Part shown: positions 14,233 to 19,212 of the stretch, in pieces | Numbering within the stretch: position 1 is the first letter of the stretch | How the letters are laid out: each line of letters starts with the position of its first letter | NCBI GenBank assembly: GCA_964595055.1 | Contig: CAZQOV010000050.1 | Location: 1 to 19,212 of the forward strand | DNA length: 19,212 nucleotides | Direction: 5' to 3' | From: CAYRTD01 sp964595055 | GTDB taxonomy: Bacteria; Bacteroidota; Bacteroidia; Bacteroidales; GCA-2748055 | The notes under the pieces: generated by a model | Databases searched by the model: none | What the model was told of the DNA's origin: nothing | The model's input: only the letters and a program-made list of their open reading frames with translations | Made by a program: the position numbers and the translations under genes

Positions 14233-15342
14233 ATGAGAACAACAATAATTCTTGTATTGACGGTCCTGATTATTTCAGGTGAACAATTCATTCATGCTCA
14301 GTCATCTGTTAACAATATTCAATTACCGGAGTTAAAAGTCGACAAACAAAGAAAAATTATAAATATTCCTGATCTGGAGGGTTATACAACGCTCAAATGT
14401 GATTTTCATATGCACACCATTTTTTCAGACGGCTCAGTATGGCCCACGGTGAGGGTTTATGAAGCATATTATGAAGGACTGGATGCGATTTCAATTACGG
14501 ATCATATTGAGAACAACCCATCCAAACCCTTTGTTGAAGGTGACGATAACAGCTCCTATGAAATAGCCAAAGATGCAGCTGAGGATTACAACATCCTATT
14601 GGTTAGAGGAGGAGAGATTACCAGGGAAATGCCCCCGGGTCATCTTAATGCCATTTTTCTGGATGATGTGAACAAGCTTGATATTAAAGATCCTGTTGAT
14701 GCTATCATGGAAGCTCACAATCAAGGAGCTTTTATTACATGGAACCATCCGGGATGGAAAGCACAACAGCCCGATACCTGTTTAATATTTGAGATTCATA
14801 AAGACCTGATTAAAAATGGGGTAATCCAGGGTATTGAGGTTTTTAACGAAAAAGAGTGGTATCCCATTTCCCTGGCCTGGGCAAATCAATACGATCTTGC
14901 CGTTACCGGGTATGCAGATATACACGGGGTAACTTCACACTATTATCCCCTCAACATTTATCACCGTCCCATGACACTGGTTTTTGCTAAAGAACGCAGC
15001 TATGAAGGCTTGAAAAATGCCATGTTTGAAAAGCGAACTATTGCCTGGTTCAGCAAATACCTGGCCGGTAAAGAGGATTTAATGAAGGAGTTGTTTAATA
15101 ATTCCGTTGAAGTAGTAAATATAAAGGAAAAGGACAGTAAGGGTAGAAAAATGACTGAGATTGTAAATCATACCGATTTTATTATGGAATTTCATCCAAT
15201 GGAAACCGGTTTACCCTCATTCACCCTGCAACCAAATTCCAGTTATTTGATCAGGCATGAGGGCTCAACCGACAAATTAGCATTCGCCATCAGCAATTGG
15301 TTTATCGATATGAATCAGCCCCTTGAGGTCGTCTTGCAGTGA
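14233..15342 (+). CDS. Secreted PHP-domain phosphoesterase, Sb-PDE family
   Basis: 369 residues: a Sec signal peptide (about 1-23, ending IHAQ), then a PHP domain. The nine trinuclear-metal ligands of the PHP fold can all be placed: His59 and His61 (DFHMHT), Asp66 (FSDGS), His91 (ITDH), Glu128 (RGGEIT), His137 (PGHLNAIFL), His172 (TWNHPG), Asp229 and His231 (GYADIHG). PHP enzymes hydrolyse phosphomono- or diesters; this layout fits the Sb-PDE family, named for a Sphingobium phosphodiesterase. The C-terminal ~110 residues look like a small beta-rich domain. The signal peptide and absence of a lipobox place it in the periplasm. It follows susC-susD in the same direction but after a terminator, so it may depend on read-through or its own promoter, which I could not identify. 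Confidence 0.9.
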   Translation: MRTTIILVLTVLIISGEQFIHAQSSVNNIQLPELKVDKQRKIINIPDLEGYTTLKCDFHMHTIFSDGSVWPTVRVYEAYYEGLDAISITDHIENNPSKPFVEGDDNSSYEIAKDAAEDYNILLVRGGEITREMPPGHLNAIFLDDVNKLDIKDPVDAIMEAHNQGAFITWNHPGWKAQQPDTCLIFEIHKDLIKNGVIQGIEVFNEKEWYPISLAWANQYDLAVTGYADIHGVTSHYYPLNIYHRPMTLVFAKERSYEGLKNAMFEKRTIAWFSKYLAGKEDLMKELFNNSVEVVNIKEKDSKGRKMTEIVNHTDFIMEFHPMETGLPSFTLQPNSSYLIRHEGSTDKLAFAISNWFIDMNQPLEVVLQ

Positions 15343-15519
15343 TATTCGTATGGCCTATCGGCTTTTTTGCATATTCCTGCGACTTCGGACACTACCTGAG
15401 GAAAATGGGGAGTTGTTTATACTGAAGAAGTGAAAAATGAACCTGGTTTGTTGATCAATGCACGTTTTTACCAAAGAATGGGTTATTTATATAAAACCCT
15501 GATCATTTTAATCTTCTCC

Positions 15520-16269
15520 TTACTCCCACCATTTTTCCTCATCTTCCTCTCTATCTTCAGGTTTACCAGCCAAATATTCCCTCCACCCATTATCAAGGTA
15601 ATGGAAAGAGGGTTTGAATTTATCATCGCCCACGTCAAGTCCGAGGGAGTTAGGAATTCGGAAATCGCCCCAGTTGGCGGGTTTTAATTCATAGGGATAG
15701 TAGCCTTCCCATTCTCCGAAAAATTCATTATTAATATAGTCATCTTCATCACGATCCAAATCATCATAATAAATATTACCCTGATCATCGTGGTAAATTC
15801 CGGTAAGGAATTTACCGCGGAAAATACCGGAATGAAGGCAGACCTGATCTTCGAATAAAACAAAATTGCCCGAAATATAAGCCCTCTCAAATTCGCTGTG
15901 TTCATCCTCCTGTATGTATCCGGTTTCGCTGATCAGAAGTGAGCCCTGGAACTCACATATTACATTTTCAACACGGGTTTTTCCATAAAGAAAATATTCG
16001 TATGGATTATCAAAATTTTTTATGACCGAAAGAAAGCGAACTTCAAGTCGCTGAAATTCTTCACCAATATATCCAATGCGATTAGATTGGGAACGTTCAC
16101 CTCTCCAGAGAAATCCCAGATCGGTATTTTCCAGCTGTGTAAGTAAAAAATCATAAGTACTATCCCTTTCCTCTTCCATAAGCAATGTATCTGCCGGCTG
16201 CCTGTCCTGAGAGATTATCGGATGGGTAAAAATGGTGCTCAGCAGAAAAAAAGTAACCTCGATCTTCAT
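15520..16269 (-). CDS. Secreted protein of unknown function, acidic C-terminal half
   Basis: 249 residues; no family recognised. A signal peptide (about 1-20, ending PIISQ) supports the start at 16269. The mature part is rich in beta-type segments and aromatic residues: EFQRLEVRFLSVIK, YEYFLYGKTRVENV, GSLLISETGYI. It has two cysteines, in NVICEF and DQVCLH, that could form a periplasmic disulfide. A strongly acidic stretch (YYDDLDRDEDDYINNEF) could bind divalent cations, but no defined EF-hand or dockerin loop is present. The C-terminus is a charged tail (EDREEDEEKWWE). It converges on the PHP gene, 177 nt apart, and diverges from ppc, so no operon partner is suggested. Confidence 0.8.
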   Translation of the reverse strand: MKIEVTFFLLSTIFTHPIISQDRQPADTLLMEEERDSTYDFLLTQLENTDLGFLWRGERSQSNRIGYIGEEFQRLEVRFLSVIKNFDNPYEYFLYGKTRVENVICEFQGSLLISETGYIQEDEHSEFERAYISGNFVLFEDQVCLHSGIFRGKFLTGIYHDDQGNIYYDDLDRDEDDYINNEFFGEWEGYYPYELKPANWGDFRIPNSLGLDVGDDKFKPSFHYLDNGWREYLAGKPEDREEDEEKWWE

Positions 16270-16734
16270 ACTCTGTTTTTAAGCGTTAATATAATTTTTC
16301 TGATCTTCAAATATCATACAAATTTGATCGCCTAAATGACTTTTGCTGAGGTTTTCTTTTGCTTTCACTAACTTTTATGCTCCAATTTCGATTGTGTCAT
16401 TATTGTCTAAAAGGATACCAAGAAACAACAAATAGCTTGCAAACATGAGCAGTGGCAACTATTTATGATGATGCCTCCAAAGGTTTCGGGCTGAAAAAAA
16501 ATCATGTACATGAAAAAAATGTGAATAATAAATATCTTTAACTTTTACTTTCTTTTTATGTTATTTAACTATAGTTCCACCCGAATGGCTTTTTTAAACG
16601 GGTTATTCAAAATTGTCCCGGCACATTCTCCGCCGAGTCGGATACAGTAAAACAGGAGTATTCTTGAACCTAAATAATGAATGAAGGATAAACAGCGTAC
16701 CAAATTTAGCTAATTTACTCAAAGAAATAAAATT
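16270..16734. other. Divergent intergenic region upstream of ppc
   Basis: 465 AT-rich bases between the divergent starts of the secreted unknown gene and ppc. I see no gene. It holds a perfect 12-bp palindrome (TCATGTACATGA, 16502-16513), a near-promoter TATCTTTA at about 16532 without a matching upstream element, and a weak inverted repeat ACCCG/CGGGT at 16579-16603. The long spacing suggests control signals for both genes, but none is definite. Confidence 0.45.
16502..16513. promoter_or_regulatory. Perfect 12-bp palindrome in the ppc upstream region
   Basis: TCATGTACATGA is identical to its reverse complement and lies 222 nt before the ppc start. It could be an operator half-site pair, but 12-bp palindromes also occur by chance in AT-rich DNA. 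Confidence 0.2.
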
Positions 16735-19212
16735 ATGAAGACCTTTACTACCGTTAAGGAAAAACTTGGCAAACCCTATCATGATCTGGAGTTTCTTTTG
16801 AACTGCCTGGTGGAAGTATTGAAGGAGAATGGTGAGGACTATATGATTAAGTATATTCTCTGGATAAATAAGGAAACAGAAAAGTTTTCAGAAGTACCTT
16901 CCCGGAAAATTCTTCATCTTTATGCACTGATATTTCAACTCCTGAATCTTGTGGAAGTAAACGGTGAGGTTCAGGGCCGCAGAAAAAAGGAGGATCAGCA
17001 AGGAATGGATTCTATAAATGGTTTATGGGGGGATAATTTTAAACGGTTAAAGGAAGCCGGAATTACACAGGAAGAAATAATCAGGAAAATGCCGGATGTT
17101 ACAGTTCAACCTGTTCTGACAGCCCATCCTACCGAAGCAAAAAGACCTGTTGTATTAGCTGAATACAGGAATCTCTACCTGCTTCTCGTCCAACTGGAGA
17201 ATAGCATGTACACCCGGAGAGAACGAGAAGATATCCGGAATGAAATAAAACAAAGTCTGCACAGATTATGGCTAATTGATGATATTTTTCTCGAGAAACC
17301 GGATGTTAAGTCTGAGTTAGCAAATGCCATTCATTATTTGGTCAATGTCTTCCCCATATCCCTTCCACTGCTGGACAAGAAATTTAAGCAAGCCTGGCAA
17401 GATGCTGGATTTCATCTAAACCATCTGGCGAATCCGGACCTTTATCCAAAGATAGTTTTCGGCAACTGGGTGGGCGGTGATCGTGACGGACATCCACTTG
17501 TAACCGCAGAGGTAACAAAATACAGTCTGGAACAACTTCGAATGCATGCACTTGCATTAATAAAATCAAAACTCAAAGACCTGGCTAAAAAGCTCAGTTT
17601 TTATATTGAATATCAGGATGCGCCCGAGGAACTGCAAAAAAAGATCCGTAAAATAAGCATGCGACTGGGGGATAAAAGCCTGGAAATTAAGACCAAATAC
17701 GGGAAAGAATTGTTCAGGCAGTATGTTCATCTTTTAATTGCCAGTCTGCCTCTCCGGGAGCAAAAAGAAGAGGAAGAAGCGGGGGTCAAATTAAAAACCC
17801 GAAAAGGAAGCTACACCCATTCGCTACAGTTAATTGAAGATTTGAAATTTCTGGCAACAAACATTCGGGAGATCGGGTCGGCCAGCATTGCCGATAATGA
17901 TATCCGGGATATTATACGAATGGTACAGAGCTTCGGATTTCACCTGGCCAGATTAGATGTCAGAAATAACAGCGGATTTTATGAAAAAGCCTTAAGTCAA
18001 CTCATTTTTTCAACGGGAGCAAAAGATTATGATTATGAAAACTGGGATGAAGAGAAGCGCATTTCCTTCCTCAGAAAAGAACTTTCGACCAATCGTCCCT
18101 TTGCACGAAAGTCACAGGAAATGAGAGAAGAAGCACGTGAGGTGAGAGATACCTTTTCCGTCCTGGAAAAACATCTATCCAGGTATAGTCATTATTCACT
18201 GGGATCCTTAATTATCAGTATGACCAGATCGGTTTCGGATCTTTTAATGGTATATCTTTTAGGAAGAGAAGCAGGTCTTACAGAGCATGATAATCATGGC
18301 CTGGCTATTAAACTCCCTGTGGTTCCTCTCTTTGAAACCATCGACGACCTTAACAGAAGTTCAGATATTATGGATGAATACTTCTCTCAACCTGTGGTGA
18401 AAAAATCTCTGGAACTTCAGCAAAAAATCAATAATCTCAAAGAACCTACCCAGGAAATCATGATTGGATACAGTGACAGTAATAAGGATGGAGGAATCAT
18501 AGCCAGTGCCTGGCATTTATATAAAGCTCAGAAAGAATTACTCCAAATTGGAAAGAAACATAATATCCGGATTAAGTTCTTCCATGGAAAAGGAGGTACG
18601 ATAAGTCGGGGTTCAGGACCAACCCACTGGTTTCTGAGAAGCCTTCCGGATGGCTCCATTGGCGACCATATAAAAGTGACCGAACAGGGAGAATCCATTG
18701 AAAGGAAATATGCCAATCGTACTAATGCAGTCTATAACCTTGAACTCCTAATCAGCGGTGCGGTGAGCCTTACCATTCTTCAGACAATACAAAAACAGGA
18801 TGATTCTGTCCGGTCGGAAATTCTTCAACTCATGTCGGAAGAAAGCCTGAAACATTACAAAGAGCTTACCCAGGATGAAGATTTTATCACTTTCTTCAGA
18901 GAAGCGACCCCGATTGATGCCATCGAATCGAGTAAAATAGGATCGAGACCCGCACGAAGAACGGGTAAAAAGACCATTTCTGATCTTAGAGCTATCCCCT
19001 GGGTGTTCAGCTGGAGTCAATCCCGGTTCAACCTCACCAGTTGGTATGGTGTGGGATCGACAATCAAAAAACTAAAAACCGATTATCCCGAGAAATTCAG
19101 CAAGCTAAAGGAACTTATGAAGTCCGATAACCTCATCCGCTATATATTCACCAATATCGATACCAGTTTGAATGCCACAGACGAAGACATTATGAAAAAG
19201 TATGCCTCCCTT
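16735..19212 (+). CDS. ppc: Phosphoenolpyruvate carboxylase, 3' end beyond the window
   Basis: The frame is open from the ATG at 16735 to the last base (826 codons, no stop); bacterial enzymes are usually about 870-930 residues, so the C-terminus is cut by the window. It carboxylates phosphoenolpyruvate with bicarbonate to oxaloacetate in the cytoplasm, replenishing the TCA cycle. Family motifs appear in order: VLTAHPTEAKRP (catalytic His131), NWVGGDRDGHP, FHLARLDVRNN, ISMTRSVSDL, VVPLFETIDDL, IGYSDSNKDGG, FFHGKGGTISRGSGPTH (His617, Arg625), VTEQGESI and IGSRPARRTG followed by LRAIPWVFSWSQSR. In E. coli the glycine-rich loop has Arg581 where this protein has Lys619, by ungapped local alignment (numbering from memory); Arg587 corresponds to Arg625 and is kept. 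The C-terminal part of the allosteric aspartate site lies outside the window. Not part of any visible operon. Confidence 0.96.
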   Translation, partial: MKTFTTVKEKLGKPYHDLEFLLNCLVEVLKENGEDYMIKYILWINKETEKFSEVPSRKILHLYALIFQLLNLVEVNGEVQGRRKKEDQQGMDSINGLWGDNFKRLKEAGITQEEIIRKMPDVTVQPVLTAHPTEAKRPVVLAEYRNLYLLLVQLENSMYTRREREDIRNEIKQSLHRLWLIDDIFLEKPDVKSELANAIHYLVNVFPISLPLLDKKFKQAWQDAGFHLNHLANPDLYPKIVFGNWVGGDRDGHPLVTAEVTKYSLEQLRMHALALIKSKLKDLAKKLSFYIEYQDAPEELQKKIRKISMRLGDKSLEIKTKYGKELFRQYVHLLIASLPLREQKEEEEAGVKLKTRKGSYTHSLQLIEDLKFLATNIREIGSASIADNDIRDIIRMVQSFGFHLARLDVRNNSGFYEKALSQLIFSTGAKDYDYENWDEEKRISFLRKELSTNRPFARKSQEMREEAREVRDTFSVLEKHLSRYSHYSLGSLIISMTRSVSDLLMVYLLGREAGLTEHDNHGLAIKLPVVPLFETIDDLNRSSDIMDEYFSQPVVKKSLELQQKINNLKEPTQEIMIGYSDSNKDGGIIASAWHLYKAQKELLQIGKKHNIRIKFFHGKGGTISRGSGPTHWFLRSLPDGSIGDHIKVTEQGESIERKYANRTNAVYNLELLISGAVSLTILQTIQKQDDSVRSEILQLMSEESLKHYKELTQDEDFITFFREATPIDAIESSKIGSRPARRTGKKTISDLRAIPWVFSWSQSRFNLTSWYGVGSTIKKLKTDYPEKFSKLKELMKSDNLIRYIFTNIDTSLNATDEDIMKKYASL

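Noticed and set aside
15352..15374. GCC-TATC-GGC followed by TTTTTT after the PHP gene
   Set aside because: A three-pair stem is too weak to call a terminator, although the T run is suggestive.
15430..15687. 85-codon plus-strand open frame with hydrophobic run
   Set aside because: Its hydrophobic 3' part is the antisense of the acidic C-terminus of the gene at 15520-16269.
1..19212. tRNA, rRNA, CRISPR arrays, insertion sequences, phage genes
   Set aside because: Looked for by eye on both strands; no cloverleaf, regular spacer-repeat array, transposase or terminal inverted repeat pair was recognised.

Overview
The window reads as a metagenomic or draft contig from a Bacteroidota bacterium. 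The evidence is two proteins ending in type IX secretion (T9SS) sorting domains, a SusC/SusD outer-membrane pair, lipoprotein and Sec signals typical of the phylum, and a good match to the phylum's promoter form (TTTG, about 21 nt, TAnnTTTG). Base composition is moderate to low GC with AT-rich intergenic DNA. The first 55 bases are not genomic: they are an Illumina index adapter, so the window begins at a contig end whose first gene is truncated.

Layout. 57-812: 3' part of a secreted T9SS protein with a CARDB-like domain. 1148-3148: secreted beta-propeller / P-domain / T9SS protein. 3279-3947 (minus): uncharacterised protein whose sequence pattern resembles the gasdermin pore-forming domain; its 3' end appears frameshifted twice, with coding-like sequence continuing to 3155. 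4549-5001 (minus): OsmC-family peroxidase with its terminator, divergent from 5330-5788, a four-helix ferritin-like protein; small palindromes lie between them. 5789-6069: gene debris, including a decayed copy of the CARDB segment found in the first gene. 6070-7539 (minus): 5'-nucleotidase-family lipoprotein with a convincing promoter that fixes its start. 8046-8621 (minus): truncated choice-of-anchor-Q beta-helix pseudogene. 8776-9318: small secreted unknown protein. 9437-14085: susC-susD pair closed by a strong terminator. 14233-15342: secreted PHP-domain phosphoesterase of the Sb-PDE type. 15520-16269 (minus): secreted unknown protein. 16735-19212: phosphoenolpyruvate carboxylase, running off the window.

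How the genes may work together. The most coherent unit is SusC, SusD and the PHP phosphoesterase, with no glycoside hydrolase or polysaccharide lyase in view. It may import a phosphoester-containing substrate that the periplasmic PHP enzyme then hydrolyses; the neighbouring 5'-nucleotidase lipoprotein would fit phosphate or nucleoside scavenging. This is inference from content and order. The OsmC/ferritin-like divergent pair suggests peroxide or redox defence. The most intriguing single gene is the gasdermin-like candidate at 3279-3947; no caspase-like protease partner is visible, so a cell-death role remains a hypothesis. No tRNA, rRNA, CRISPR array, transposase or integrase was seen.
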